NCBI GenBank assembly: GCA_016787485.1 | Contig: JAEUUL010000041.1 | Location: 62,001 to 126,000, forward strand | From: Bacteroidota bacterium | GTDB taxonomy: Bacteria > Bacteroidota > Bacteroidia > NS11-12g > UBA955 | Length of the DNA: 64,000 nucleotides | Direction of reading: 5' to 3' | In this document: positions 24,741 to 34,783 of the stretch, in pieces | Position numbering within the stretch: position 1 is the stretch's first letter | How the letters are laid out: each line of letters opens with the position of its first letter | Translations under genes and position numbers: made by a program | The notes under the pieces: generated by a model | Databases searched by the model: none | The model's input: only the letters and a program-made list of their open reading frames with translations | What the model was told of the DNA's origin: nothing

Positions 24741-25192
24741 AAAATATATTCATCCTGATTTTTACACTTTTTACTGCGTCAATTTCAATTTCTGCATTCG
24801 GTCAGAGAGATCCGGTTGGCAAATCTGCCATGGCGGGAGGAGATGGTCCAGGTCCTGTTGCGAAAGGGGAGGATACCCCACAGATTGCAGAAATACAGGC
24901 CCGTTTCCCGGGTGGGGATTCCGCATTCGCGGTATTCGTGAGAAACAACTTTGAGTACCCTTTCCGTTGTCTGGACAGCGGAATCAGTGGTTACGTAAAG
25001 CTTCGTTTTATTGTTGACAAAACGGGTAGGATATCTGACATCAGAGCAACGGAGGAAACCAAAGCCTGCCCGGAATTTACGCAGGAAGCCATGCGTGTTT
25101 TGCGAAGTTCTCCGAAATGGATTCCGGGACAAGTGAACGGGAAATTTGTAAAATCTTACCGGCAGGTACCCATCAGATTATCGTTGGAGTGA
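24737..25192 (+). CDS. TonB C-terminal domain protein, exported
   Basis: 151 residues. A signal peptide (to about residue 22, SAFGQ) replaces the membrane anchor of classical TonB, and there is no long Pro-rich spacer. The C-terminal 80 residues match the TonB_C fold: YVKLRFIVDKTGRISDIRATEE, then FTQEAMRVLRSSPKWIPGQVNGK. Such stand-alone domains are common in Bacteroidota and may bind receptors or peptidoglycan in the periplasm. It has a close paralogue 75 bases downstream. Confidence 0.85.
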   Translation: MKNIFILIFTLFTASISISAFGQRDPVGKSAMAGGDGPGPVAKGEDTPQIAEIQARFPGGDSAFAVFVRNNFEYPFRCLDSGISGYVKLRFIVDKTGRISDIRATEETKACPEFTQEAMRVLRSSPKWIPGQVNGKFVKSYRQVPIRLSLE

Positions 25193-25266
25193 CCTAACAA
25201 TTGCACAAAATAATTAAACGTTAATAGCGAATATTACCGTTATCATCATTCATACCTGCAATAGCC

Positions 25267-25947
25267 ATGAAAATCTCTCAGACTCCACGCTATATCCTGG
25301 CAGTACTTCTGGCACTTACTGCCTGCTCCGGACCCACCAAAACCACCGAGCCTGAACCTGCAAAGCCTGCGGTGAAAACGAATGAGGACAGCAATGGTGT
25401 GCTTAAACCCACACAGTTGAAGAAAGAAGAAATAAAAACTGCAGAAGCTCCTCCCCCCTTAAAACCCCAGACTTTTGTAATTCCTGTGATAAAAGAGGAG
25501 CAGGATGGTGAAGCACATGAAGATGAATCTCCACAACTCCTCAGCAGGTCGGTAAAAGGGAAAGAACAAAACGACTGGCCGGGGGATGCTGTCGCTGCTC
25601 CCTTTGATGCTGCGGGGAGTGACAATACAGTTTATGAAAAAGTGGAGGTGGAAGCTTTTTTCCGGGGTGGCAATGAAAATTTCATTGACTATGTAAAAGA
25701 AAACTTTCAATATCCGTCCCGTTGCACGGAAGAAGGGATAAACGGGTATGTGTTGCTCAGGTTTGTGGTGGATAAGAATGGCAGGATTTCTCAAATCAAA
25801 GCACTGGAAGAAACAGCGGCTTGTCTGGAATTTACCCAGGAAGCCATAAGGGTAACGAAACGTTCACCACCATGGATTCCGGCACAGATCAATGGGAAAT
25901 CCGTAAGTTCTTACCGCACCATTCCCATTCGGTTGGATTTGGAATAA
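25267..25947 (+). CDS. TonB C-terminal domain lipoprotein
   Basis: 226 residues. Lipobox LTACSG at Cys19, then about 115 residues of Pro/Glu/Lys-rich spacer, and a TonB_C domain from about 140 (YVLLRFVVDKNGRISQIKALEE, ITKRSPPWIPAQINGK-like end). The C-terminal 85 residues are strikingly similar to the preceding gene, so the pair is a tandem duplication with different anchoring: one soluble, one lipidated with a spacer. Confidence 0.85.
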   Translation: MKISQTPRYILAVLLALTACSGPTKTTEPEPAKPAVKTNEDSNGVLKPTQLKKEEIKTAEAPPPLKPQTFVIPVIKEEQDGEAHEDESPQLLSRSVKGKEQNDWPGDAVAAPFDAAGSDNTVYEKVEVEAFFRGGNENFIDYVKENFQYPSRCTEEGINGYVLLRFVVDKNGRISQIKALEETAACLEFTQEAIRVTKRSPPWIPAQINGKSVSSYRTIPIRLDLE

Positions 25948-25949
25948 AC

Positions 25950-26843
25950 TCAGTCTTTGACGGGGACAAAGCCCTTGTGAACGCGTGTCATTATCCAGGC
26001 CACAATAAAGGTAATGAAAAAGGAAAACAGGGCATAGACCAATGCGGGTTTCTCCATGGTGTGATTGCCCAGCTTATCTCCTGCGATGAGCAATGCCAGT
26101 GCTGTATTGTGCAGTCCTACCTCCACAGAAATGGTAATGCGGTTTTTGAAATTCAATTTAAAAAATGTTCCGGCAACAAAACCCAGCAGCATACTCAGTG
26201 CATTCAGCACAATCATCCATGGCGCGAGTTCCCATATCTCGTGGGCTGTCATACCGGTTCCGCCCTTGTCACTGCCGGCCAGAAACTTAAAAGAAAATAC
26301 CAGAATCAATAAAACCGGTAACACATAATTCAGGTATTTTTCTGCTTTGTGTGCAATTCCCTTTAAACGGTAATTGAAAAGCACACCCAAACCGGCAGGC
26401 AATATGGTAATGATGAAAATCTCGAACATGGTTTGCCAGAATGGCAATGAAATATTCTGCCCGGATTGCTGAAAATATTCAAGAAATAAATTGACCAGTG
26501 TAGGAATGGTAAACAGGGAAAGGAAGGCATTGCAAACGGTTAAACTGATAGCAAGGGCCACATTTCCTTTCACAAAGTAACTGATGAGATTGCTGGTGAT
26601 TCCCCCGGGACATACAGAGAGAATCATAATACCCACTTTCAGTTCATTACTCACCGGTGCCCAGCCTGCCACCAGCCATGCCACTCCCGGCAACAGCACC
26701 ATTTGAGAAAACAAACCTATTCCCAAAGCTCTGGGTTGATCGAAGAGATTTCTAAAATCTTTTGGTGACAGGGAAAGACCCAGTCCAAACATGATGAGAC
26801 CAAGAACAACATTGAGTAAGATATTGATATCAATACCCGCCAA
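25950..26843 (-). CDS. Bile acid:sodium symporter (BASS) family transporter
   Basis: 297 residues with about nine to ten hydrophobic segments. Family signatures are FGLGLSLSPKDFRNL near the start, the SVCPGGITSNLISYFVKGNVALAISLT crossover region (about 82-108), and VEVGLHNTALALLIA in the second half. It imports an organic anion or similar solute with sodium; bile acid itself is unlikely to be the natural substrate. Its start overlaps the LysE-like gene by 14 bases. Confidence 0.9.
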   Translation of the reverse strand: MAGIDINILLNVVLGLIMFGLGLSLSPKDFRNLFDQPRALGIGLFSQMVLLPGVAWLVAGWAPVSNELKVGIMILSVCPGGITSNLISYFVKGNVALAISLTVCNAFLSLFTIPTLVNLFLEYFQQSGQNISLPFWQTMFEIFIITILPAGLGVLFNYRLKGIAHKAEKYLNYVLPVLLILVFSFKFLAGSDKGGTGMTAHEIWELAPWMIVLNALSMLLGFVAGTFFKLNFKNRITISVEVGLHNTALALLIAGDKLGNHTMEKPALVYALFSFFITFIVAWIMTRVHKGFVPVKD

Positions 26844-27495
26844 GGTGGAAATACTTTAAGAAAAGTACACAGAAATGGTAAAAGAAATAGACACCAATCA
26901 GAAGCAAAATAAGTCCGAAATATTTGTGTACATAGTAATAAACCCGGTTGCTGAGTTTGCGGCCCAGATAATCACTCAGCATCACTTTGCCAACGTCCAG
27001 AGACAAAAGGGTAACAAGAATACTGATGAGGTTGATGAAAATTTCCAGCTGGTATGTTGCATCGGATTTGTCGTACCGCACAGAAATAGCCGCCAGCAAG
27101 GTAACCCACAAAAACAGGGCAAATGGATTCATCAGATTGAGGAAGAAACCCTTGAGGAAACTGCTGCTGTTTTGCAATGGAACTTCTATACTTTTTATGA
27201 ATTTGTCATAATTTTTTGCAAATCCTTTCACCCCTATCATGATGATGGCAACGCTGGCCACAAAGGAAAAAGTCATTTGAAACTCCGGATAGGTAAAAAC
27301 GCGGGAAAGGCCAAAGAAGCAGAGCAATGCAACGGTGGTTTCACTCAGGAAAATCCCCAGCGCAACCCTTAGGCCGGCCTTTCTGCCCCCCTGTATTCCG
27401 GAATTGACCAGTGTGAAAAACGATGGCCCGAAGCTAAGCAGGCCAATGAGAATCCCCTGGCCTATGCCTGACAATAACGGTGCCACCCAAAACAT
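26830..27495 (-). CDS. LysE/RhtB-family exporter
   Basis: 221 residues with six predicted membrane segments. The N-terminal GQGILIGLLSFGPSFFTLVNSGIQGGRKAGLRVALGIFLSE is the family signature (usual GPxx), and LKGFFLNLMNPFALFLW is the second conserved part. Members export amino acids or related compounds. The substrate is unknown. It is co-transcribed with the downstream BASS transporter. Confidence 0.88.
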   Translation of the reverse strand: MFWVAPLLSGIGQGILIGLLSFGPSFFTLVNSGIQGGRKAGLRVALGIFLSETTVALLCFFGLSRVFTYPEFQMTFSFVASVAIIMIGVKGFAKNYDKFIKSIEVPLQNSSSFLKGFFLNLMNPFALFLWVTLLAAISVRYDKSDATYQLEIFINLISILVTLLSLDVGKVMLSDYLGRKLSNRVYYYVHKYFGLILLLIGVYFFYHFCVLFLKYFHLGGY

Positions 27496-27550
27496 AGATT
27501 GGGTCGCAAAATACGACTGAATTTTTTGGAAGCCAAACCGGTGTGACTGT

Positions 27551-28792
27551 CTATTCAGGAATCAGCCATCCGGAAAGGACAAGGGAAGGCGTAACAGACA
27601 ACCGATAGATAACCGGCCCAGCTAACGGAACCAGCTGCGGCGATGCGGCAACTCGGCCTTTCCAAAGCAGCCTGCCTGCAGGATCTGTGAGTTCTGCCTG
27701 CAGCGGAGTATCTGAATTCAACAATTTCAAATGCCCTTGTGTCCATTTGAGTTGAGGTTGCTGGTTATTACTGCCCGTATACACGGCCGTAACCAGGGCG
27801 CAAGGGGCAATGGCATCGCGGATGGCAGGAATGCGGGCAAACAACTTGTCTCCAGGGCATTCGGTGGCACAACCCTGCCGGTGGCCGGCGATTACATCCA
27901 ACCAGGAACCGGCATTGTCCGGATGTTTGAACTGACCATAAGGGTTCAGGGTATCCTGATGGATTTTCCAGGCCAGAAGTTTCTCCAGTGACTGAATTGC
28001 CAAACTGTCCGGCTGAGCAGAACTGAAGTTCCCAATGACACAAACGCCCATGGTAAAGTTATTCTTGCCGCAAAAGTGAGCTCCCAGCACATTGTCCTGC
28101 CTTATGCCGGCTTTTTCCGGGTCACGCCCTGCATACACGGTTCCGTTGGCTGCCACCAGATAATTGTAACCTATATCGTCCCAACCGTTTACAGTGGTGT
28201 GATAGGTGTAATAGCTACGGACAATCTGCGTATAGTTGGTATCTCCGTTGTTTTCGCCGCTGTGGTGAATGATGCAGTGATGGGTGGGGGTGGCACTGCG
28301 ACCCGGCACTGGCGCCGGCAACCCTGACCGCCAGACTGACTGGGAAATCAGACCCGGGGCTGAACAGTCGGCCCTCTTCTCTGCTGACATGTGCTGTGTT
28401 TCACTAAGGGGTGGCACCCATAAAAAAATGGCAGTAATTTCTGCTGTCAAAGGCTGCCCCCTGTATTCCAGACTCAGGAGTGAATCCGGCTGTGACAGAA
28501 CCCATAAATTGCTCAAGTCGGAACTTGTGTTGGGCGCATGTTCATCCCGTGTGAGGGTGGTATGTCTTTTACCGGCAGCACAAGTCCAGTTGCCAGACTG
28601 TAAAGCGCCCGATGGAAGCTTTATTGCCACAGCATTAAAAATGCCCGGCGAGGCAATCGGAAGAGAAGCCTGACCTGAGGTGGCATTTATCCTGACCTGC
28701 AGTTTCCATACTGCGGCGGTATCCCTGTCCGGGGATGCAACAGTGATGCCGGAAAAGAAAACAGTCAATGCAAAAAAACAACCTCTTTTCAT
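27551..28792 (-). CDS. PGRP-type N-acetylmuramoyl-L-alanine amidase, secreted
   Basis: 413 residues with an N-terminal signal peptide (FALTVFFSGITVASP). The amidase_2/PGRP domain covers about 165-335: CIIHHSGENNG (zinc His), WDDIGYNYLVAANGTVYAGRD, and GHRQGCATECPG with the His and Cys ligands, so the catalytic type is conserved. It would cleave the bond between MurNAc and L-Ala. The C-terminal 80 residues (LKLLNSDTPLQAELTDPAGRLLWKGRV and so on) look like a degenerate type A sorting domain, which suggests export by T9SS. The start overlaps the monophosphatase gene by four bases. Confidence 0.85.
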   Translation of the reverse strand: MKRGCFFALTVFFSGITVASPDRDTAAVWKLQVRINATSGQASLPIASPGIFNAVAIKLPSGALQSGNWTCAAGKRHTTLTRDEHAPNTSSDLSNLWVLSQPDSLLSLEYRGQPLTAEITAIFLWVPPLSETQHMSAEKRADCSAPGLISQSVWRSGLPAPVPGRSATPTHHCIIHHSGENNGDTNYTQIVRSYYTYHTTVNGWDDIGYNYLVAANGTVYAGRDPEKAGIRQDNVLGAHFCGKNNFTMGVCVIGNFSSAQPDSLAIQSLEKLLAWKIHQDTLNPYGQFKHPDNAGSWLDVIAGHRQGCATECPGDKLFARIPAIRDAIAPCALVTAVYTGSNNQQPQLKWTQGHLKLLNSDTPLQAELTDPAGRLLWKGRVAASPQLVPLAGPVIYRLSVTPSLVLSGWLIPE

Positions 28793-29589
28793 GCCAGACC
28801 ATTTTGCAAAACAATCTCCTGCAACTCACTGAAAACATGCCGGTTGGTTGCAAGAATCTGCCGGCCAAATAAGTAATTGCCACCTCCCTGAAAATCACCC
28901 ACCAGACCACCGGCTTCTTTCACGATGAGTGCACCGGCGGCCACATCCCAGGGTGCGAGGCCCATTTCGTAGAATCCATCAAAACGACCGCATGCAGTAT
29001 AGGCAAGATCAATGGCTGCAGAACCCATTCTGCGCAAGCCGTGGGTGCGTTTCATCAGTTCATGCAGGGCCCGCAGGTATTCAGGTGCTTTTTCAAATTC
29101 ATAATATGGGAAACCGGTAGCAAGCAGGCTGTGCTTTAAATCGGGCACATTACTTACTGTTATGGTTTCACCATTCAGGTCTGCACCTTGCCCGTGAATG
29201 GCATGAAATGTCTCATCCAGCGCTGGCGCATGCACCACTCCAAGAACGGTTTGCTCCCCGTGCCTGAGTGCCACTGAAATGCAAAAAACCGGCAATCCAT
29301 GCAGATAATTGGTAGTACCATCCAGTGGATCGATGATCCAGCAATATTCTGCGTCTTCAATGGTGATGGCTGTATTTTCTTCGGCAATAAACCCACTGCC
29401 CGGGAGCAGTTGACTCAAACCGGCGATGAGTTTTTTCTCACTTTCCACATCCACAAAACTCACCAGTTGGTTCAGGCCTTTGTCGGAAACCTTTCCCTGC
29501 TCTACTTCGTTGAAATGCTGCAGCTGAAACTGCCCCGTTTCTATGCACAAGGCTATAACGGATCTCGTAAGGTGATGCAAGTCTGGCAT
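28789..29589 (-). CDS. suhB: Inositol monophosphatase family protein
   Basis: 266 residues, the family's usual size. Metal-site motifs are IAEEN (about 67-71), WIIDPLDGTTNYLHG (about 82-96) and WDVAAGALIVKEAGG (about 211-225). It dephosphorylates inositol phosphates or related sugar phosphates such as a nucleotide precursor; substrate unknown. SuhB is the closest named relative. It lies between the amidase and the M4 protease on the same strand. Confidence 0.9.
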   Translation of the reverse strand: MPDLHHLTRSVIALCIETGQFQLQHFNEVEQGKVSDKGLNQLVSFVDVESEKKLIAGLSQLLPGSGFIAEENTAITIEDAEYCWIIDPLDGTTNYLHGLPVFCISVALRHGEQTVLGVVHAPALDETFHAIHGQGADLNGETITVSNVPDLKHSLLATGFPYYEFEKAPEYLRALHELMKRTHGLRRMGSAAIDLAYTACGRFDGFYEMGLAPWDVAAGALIVKEAGGLVGDFQGGGNYLFGRQILATNRHVFSELQEIVLQNGLA

Positions 29590-29592
29590 GGG

Positions 29593-32500
29593 TTAGCGCA
29601 GGAGAGTGAAGCTTCCTTTCTCTACATGCCGGAAACCTTCTGTATCAATCACTTCCACACGTACAATGTAAACTCCTGTGCGCATAGCCGTTCCTTTGTC
29701 ATCCACGCCATACCATCCTTTATTCATATCGCGGGATTCAAAGACTTTTGCACCCCAGCGGTCATACAAGGTCATATGGAAACTGGCAATTGCACGGCCC
29801 TTGGGAATGTAATAATCGTTTTTACCGTTCTCATCAGGCGTAAAAGCGGTAGGAAGAAACAGGTGATACACATCTTTAATGCGCACTTTTGAGGTATAGG
29901 TATTTGTGCAACCGGGCGCTATATCTGCAGTGAGTGAAACGGTAAACCAACCAGTATCTGTGTAGGCGTTCTGCCCGTTCCCTGCAGCAGTTGATGTGTT
30001 GCCATCTCCAAAACTCCAGGAATAGCCGGTGGCACCTGTAGTGCCGTTGTTAAAAGTGATAATGGGATTCTCTATAGTGGTTACTGCAGGAACAGCAGTG
30101 AAAAATGCTTTGGGATAGTTTACCACAGTTACGGTATCAATCATGGCAAACAATTGGGTGCAACCTGCAGAAGTGGTCACTCTTGCAGTACCCAGATATT
30201 TCCCTGCCGAGGGGAATGTTTTGGTCAAAGGCATGCCTGTGCCGTTGGCCGAATCGGCGCCACCGAAATACCAGGTAACCTTTGCGGCATCGGGACTGGC
30301 ATAGTTGAACTGCACCGGATCTCCGAGACAGACTGCCTTTTTGTCTACTGAAAGAACAGCACTGGCTGCCGCTGATATGTTCACGGATGCAGTGGCGCTG
30401 GACTGCACAGAACAACCATCACTGAGTATCAGGTTATAGGATTTGGAAATGGAGGGTTGAATGCGTTGGTTGGTCCATGTTGTGGCCACACCATCCACCG
30501 TCCAGCTGTGATTGGCTGTTTTACCTCCGGTGTGGGTGATTTTGATAGTTACAGAATCGCCCATGCAAATGGTGGCAGGGGTAATACTGATTCCTGCTGA
30601 CAGAGGGGGTAATTTTTGAATTTTGAACCGGGTGGTGTCATTCTTCACCGTGCAGGCATCACTGAGCACCGCAATATAATTGGTTGTGCCCGTTGGCGGG
30701 CTAAGCGTAGGGGAATAACCACTGATACCACCCACATTCCAATTGATGGAATGACTGGATACCCTTCCGCCGGCGGGTGTAAGTATTGGAGTCCATGTTT
30801 GTCCGTCGCAGAGAATTGTGTCATTCAACTTGCTCAGCGAAAGGGGGGAGAGCAAAGTTACCTGCATGCTGTCGCTTACTGATGGGGAACAATTGTCGCC
30901 CAATGTAAGCTTGTACCAGGTGGGCACAGCCGGACTTACGGAAATGGATGAAGTGGATTGACCACTGGTCCAGGTGTAGACGTACCCACTGCCTTTACCG
31001 CCCAATACGATACTGTTGATATTGATGTTGCTGCCCCTGCAGATGGTGGTATCGTTGGAAACGGCCACTTTCAACGCAGGCCAGGTGCGCACAGCTGCAG
31101 TATCCTTTGCCGGCTGCACAGAACAGCCGTCGGTAAGGGTTACGATATAGAGGGTAGTGTCTGTGACTGAAGTGGATTTGCTGGTGCCAGTTCCCAATCC
31201 GTTGTTCCAGGTATAGGTGTAGCCTGCAGTATCTCCTCCGGACCCCGTTACCGTCAGATTCACGGTCTGACCGATGCAGAGCAAAGTGCTGCTGCTGCTA
31301 ACTGTTGTTTTCAATTTCGGCTTGACATACACGGTCACATAAGCGGTGTCATTCGAGGGTGTGCAACCATCGGATAAGATGACCCGGTAAGTTGTGGTTG
31401 TTGCCGGAGTGACTGATTTTATTGCTCCTGCACCCAACCCATTGTCCCAGGTAAACGTATGAGCAAATGTTAATCCCCCGCTTCCTTTTGCAGTAAGACT
31501 GACACTGCGGCCGCTGCAAACGATGGTATCCTTTCTCGCCGAAACAGACAATGGCTGACGTACATCTACCGTAATGGTATCCTTTATGAATTTACCAGTA
31601 CACACATCCGTCATTACCATGGAATACCCCGTTTTTGTGAGTGGGTGAACGAAAATGGACGGGTTGGATGCGCCGGTGTTCCATTTGAAAATATGATTTG
31701 GGATGTAACCACCACCATATACCGGTTTCAGCTGAAGACTGTCTCCGTAACAAATTGTGGTATCATTCCCGATTTCCAGTGTAAGTGGTTTACGCACCGC
31801 AAAATATTCAATTTTAAATCCTTTGCCTTCCAGCATGGGATCGCTGTAATGCCTGAGCCACAATGTGTTTCCTGCAAAGGACTGCCAGGCTCCACCAAAC
31901 GGTGTGGCACTGCCGGTGAACCTTCCGATTTTATTGGCCCAGGCTATGGAGTTCTTAAACAGAACCACACTGTCAAATCCGTTTTCATAATCCAGCAAAA
32001 GGAATCGAAAGCGGATAGAATCTGCACCAGGTACCCGTATTTTCAGATTGGTCTGCACAAGGGCTTTGTACAATCCGTCGCCCCCGTCATCATAAATAAA
32101 ACCTTTGCACTGGTTGCTGCTGTCCGTACCATTTTTGGGCATGAACACACCTTTGCAAATATCAAACGTGCTATCCACCTTCACATAGGCGGTTCGCACC
32201 AAACTGTCGCTTTTCGATTTAAAACAGGAATTGGCCACCAGTTTAACGGTAAAGCTTCCAAAGCTGTTGTATGTATTGGTAGGGTTTATCAGTGTTGAAG
32301 TATTTCCATCTCCGAAATACCATTTCACGGTTTTAAAATTCTCGCTTTGGTTACTGAAACTGATGACCTTACCCAGGGTACAGGCAATGGTATCACCGAC
32401 AAATGCAGCTTTCACGTACCCTGAATCATACTTTGGCCCTACACCACAAACCCACCATGCATTGGTCACGGCAATTACCTCTTTGCTGCATTGACCATAA

Positions 32501-34062
32501 AGGTCCATTGCAGACATAATATGGTAAGTACGTGCATCGGCGTACTGGCTGTTCTTGGTTAAGTAAACCGACAATGTACGATAGGCGATTTTACCTGCTT
32601 TGGTGAACCCGAGTGTATCAATTTTGAAGGCCCAACCCTTTTCATTGGTGCCTGATACTCCATCGGTTATCAGATAAAACCAGTAATTCTGTACTCCGCT
32701 GTTCAGGTGCACTCCACCATTGTCTCCGGCACCGGAATACCAACTCACTCCTTTATAAAATTTAGGATGCCCCTGCAAATTGGGATTGGACATGTTGCGC
32801 AGACCAGCGCCGGAAAAGGTAATGTCCTCTCCTATTTTCCAACTCCACTGGGTGGGGCGTGCCCAATTTTCAATGGCATTGCCAAAGATGTCGGAGAAAC
32901 TTTCGTTCAACTGACCACTTTCGTAGGAGTAAACAAGGTTGGCCGTATACGTGGTAACAGCATGTGTCACTTCGTGTCCGCAAACGTCAATGCTGGTAAG
33001 CGGTTTAAATGAACTTCCATCGCCATAGGTCATCACAGAGCCATTCCAGAACGCATTGTCATAATTGCTGGAATAGTGAACATAACTCAGGATTTTGGCA
33101 TTGTTGTTATCGAAGCTGTTGCGGCTGTGTTCCGTTTTGTAATAGTCCCATGTCATTTCAGCACCCCAGTGCGCATCGGTGGCGATTTCGTCCTTATTGG
33201 CATTTACATTGTTCCAGTTGTTGTCGGCATCTGTAAAATCAGTGGCGGAACCATAACTGGTGCCCTTATTCAGGTTATAGGTCTCTATGCCATTTCCACG
33301 TGCCTTTTCGCGAAGGCGGAAACTGGTGGGTGTAAGACTATCCGTGGTGATGGTGCGTGTACCGCTGTATTTGGTCACGGCTGTGCCTTTGGAATCGGCA
33401 TGCAAAATCAATTCATTGGTAGCCAATAATTCGCCGTTTTCTGCATCCACGTAAACTTCTTTGCCAAACAAGGGCTCAGAAGAAAAAATCCGGAATTTCC
33501 AGGCCAGCCGGTGTGGATTGGCCAGATTCAGCTCCGAGGGGATGTATGTGAGAATGGCTTTGGGGTAATAGCTTGTATCCGGGTTACCCGAACTGTACTG
33601 CAGAATTGCATTTTGTTCAGGGTCGTTCCAGTAATACTTCTCAGAAGGGAAATAGGCCAGTGCTTTGGTTAATGCTTCACGTTCTGAAAGTGACTGTTTG
33701 CCGCCAAGTTTGGCCGAAGGCACAATATCACCGTTGACTGAAAGGATCTTTCCGTTTTGTGTATGGAGAATCACAGTGGCAAGGTCCACACTGTGGCTGC
33801 CCAGATATTGCTGAGCACGGTAATGGGTTTGGCCCAGTTCATCGGTAATCTGGCTGTAAATTTTCCAGTTCAGGCCTGTTTCGCCAGACAAACGGTTCAA
33901 TACAGCCTGCCAGGCAGTAAATTCAGGTTGTTTTTCCCCGTCGAATGCGTAGTATGAAAACGTACCCAAAACCGGGTGACGCATTTCTTTGGGCATGACC
34001 TGACCCCCCAGCCAGTGCGTGCTCAAAACCACCCATGTGGCTAATAGTAATTTCTTCCCCAT
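29593..34062 (-). CDS. M4 thermolysin-like protease with Ig-like repeats and T9SS type B signal
   Basis: 1489 residues. Signal peptide to about 20, an FTP/PepSY-type propeptide (about 40-220), then the thermolysin domain with HEVTHAVTTY (about 360-370) and the second-half SGQLNESFSDIFGNAIE; these give the zinc site and catalytic Glu. After about residue 545 come a PKD domain (VKWYFGDGNTSTLINPTNTY), a CUB-like stretch, about seven Ig-like repeats with the marker DTTIC...GCS, and a second PKD domain. The last 90 residues (FLPTAFTPDENGKNDYYIPKG to GSFTLLR) are the gliding-associated type B sorting domain. It is an exported surface protease. Confidence 0.92.
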   Translation of the reverse strand: MGKKLLLATWVVLSTHWLGGQVMPKEMRHPVLGTFSYYAFDGEKQPEFTAWQAVLNRLSGETGLNWKIYSQITDELGQTHYRAQQYLGSHSVDLATVILHTQNGKILSVNGDIVPSAKLGGKQSLSEREALTKALAYFPSEKYYWNDPEQNAILQYSSGNPDTSYYPKAILTYIPSELNLANPHRLAWKFRIFSSEPLFGKEVYVDAENGELLATNELILHADSKGTAVTKYSGTRTITTDSLTPTSFRLREKARGNGIETYNLNKGTSYGSATDFTDADNNWNNVNANKDEIATDAHWGAEMTWDYYKTEHSRNSFDNNNAKILSYVHYSSNYDNAFWNGSVMTYGDGSSFKPLTSIDVCGHEVTHAVTTYTANLVYSYESGQLNESFSDIFGNAIENWARPTQWSWKIGEDITFSGAGLRNMSNPNLQGHPKFYKGVSWYSGAGDNGGVHLNSGVQNYWFYLITDGVSGTNEKGWAFKIDTLGFTKAGKIAYRTLSVYLTKNSQYADARTYHIMSAMDLYGQCSKEVIAVTNAWWVCGVGPKYDSGYVKAAFVGDTIACTLGKVISFSNQSENFKTVKWYFGDGNTSTLINPTNTYNSFGSFTVKLVANSCFKSKSDSLVRTAYVKVDSTFDICKGVFMPKNGTDSSNQCKGFIYDDGGDGLYKALVQTNLKIRVPGADSIRFRFLLLDYENGFDSVVLFKNSIAWANKIGRFTGSATPFGGAWQSFAGNTLWLRHYSDPMLEGKGFKIEYFAVRKPLTLEIGNDTTICYGDSLQLKPVYGGGYIPNHIFKWNTGASNPSIFVHPLTKTGYSMVMTDVCTGKFIKDTITVDVRQPLSVSARKDTIVCSGRSVSLTAKGSGGLTFAHTFTWDNGLGAGAIKSVTPATTTTYRVILSDGCTPSNDTAYVTVYVKPKLKTTVSSSSTLLCIGQTVNLTVTGSGGDTAGYTYTWNNGLGTGTSKSTSVTDTTLYIVTLTDGCSVQPAKDTAAVRTWPALKVAVSNDTTICRGSNININSIVLGGKGSGYVYTWTSGQSTSSISVSPAVPTWYKLTLGDNCSPSVSDSMQVTLLSPLSLSKLNDTILCDGQTWTPILTPAGGRVSSHSINWNVGGISGYSPTLSPPTGTTNYIAVLSDACTVKNDTTRFKIQKLPPLSAGISITPATICMGDSVTIKITHTGGKTANHSWTVDGVATTWTNQRIQPSISKSYNLILSDGCSVQSSATASVNISAAASAVLSVDKKAVCLGDPVQFNYASPDAAKVTWYFGGADSANGTGMPLTKTFPSAGKYLGTARVTTSAGCTQLFAMIDTVTVVNYPKAFFTAVPAVTTIENPIITFNNGTTGATGYSWSFGDGNTSTAAGNGQNAYTDTGWFTVSLTADIAPGCTNTYTSKVRIKDVYHLFLPTAFTPDENGKNDYYIPKGRAIASFHMTLYDRWGAKVFESRDMNKGWYGVDDKGTAMRTGVYIVRVEVIDTEGFRHVEKGSFTLLR

Positions 34063-34199
34063 TTTTTACAAAATTAGCAGTTTCTCCAAAGAAATCAATA
34101 TTCCATGGAGAGTACCGCAGAGCTCTGCTCTACAGACGCAATTTTAAAGTCCGGCGTTGCCGGAATCAATAAATTGAGGGGTTACCCTTAGTGGGGAAC

Positions 34200-34616
34200 T
34201 CAACAGTACTCTTCGTAAGCCATCCGCAGATTGTCGGCCAGCATATCTGCCGTGCGGCCTTCAATCATATGGCGTTCGATCATATGTACCAGTTCGCCGT
34301 TGCGAAACAACGCAATGGCAGGGCTTGACGGAGGGTAAGGTGCCATGTATTCACGCACCCGGCTCGTTGCCTCCAGATCCTGACCTGCAAATACTGTAAG
34401 AAGCTTGGCAGGCTTCTTCTCTCCGGCGAGACTTTTGACAATACCGGGTCTGGCACTGCCTGCTGCGCAGCCGCACACACTATTCACCACCACAAGCATG
34501 GTTCCGTCTTTTTCAGACATTGCACTGTCTACAGTGGCAGGATCTTTCAATTCAGTAAATCCGTTTTGGGTAAGTTCTGCCCGCATAGGGGCTACAAGCA
34601 TTTCTGGATAAGGCAT
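34200..34616 (-). CDS. Bacilliredoxin (BrxA/BrxB family)
   Basis: 138 residues, family length. The redox CGC motif is Cys48-Gly49-Cys50 in VVVNSVCGCAAG, and the protein ends EEYC, giving an extra C-terminal cysteine. The fold is thioredoxin-like. Members remove bacillithiol or related low-molecular thiols from proteins after oxidative stress, in the cytoplasm. It is a single-gene unit; the 137 bases between it and the protease hold two small hairpins (CAGAGCTCTG and CCGGCGTTGCCGG) but no gene. Confidence 0.92.
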   Translation of the reverse strand: MPYPEMLVAPMRAELTQNGFTELKDPATVDSAMSEKDGTMLVVVNSVCGCAAGSARPGIVKSLAGEKKPAKLLTVFAGQDLEATSRVREYMAPYPPSSPAIALFRNGELVHMIERHMIEGRTADMLADNLRMAYEEYC

Positions 34617-34783
34617 TTCTACTTGAATGTTTAGTCGTTATATGTGGTAACAAATTTAAGGCCGAACTGTTTGTTCTGCTAAATTGGCAGTTTTGTGAGA
34701 AAGCCTATGGATAATTCCCCTACCTTCAGGCTGCTGCTGGCATTGGTTTTGTTGATTTTCAAAAGGAACAAATCCATGTACAT

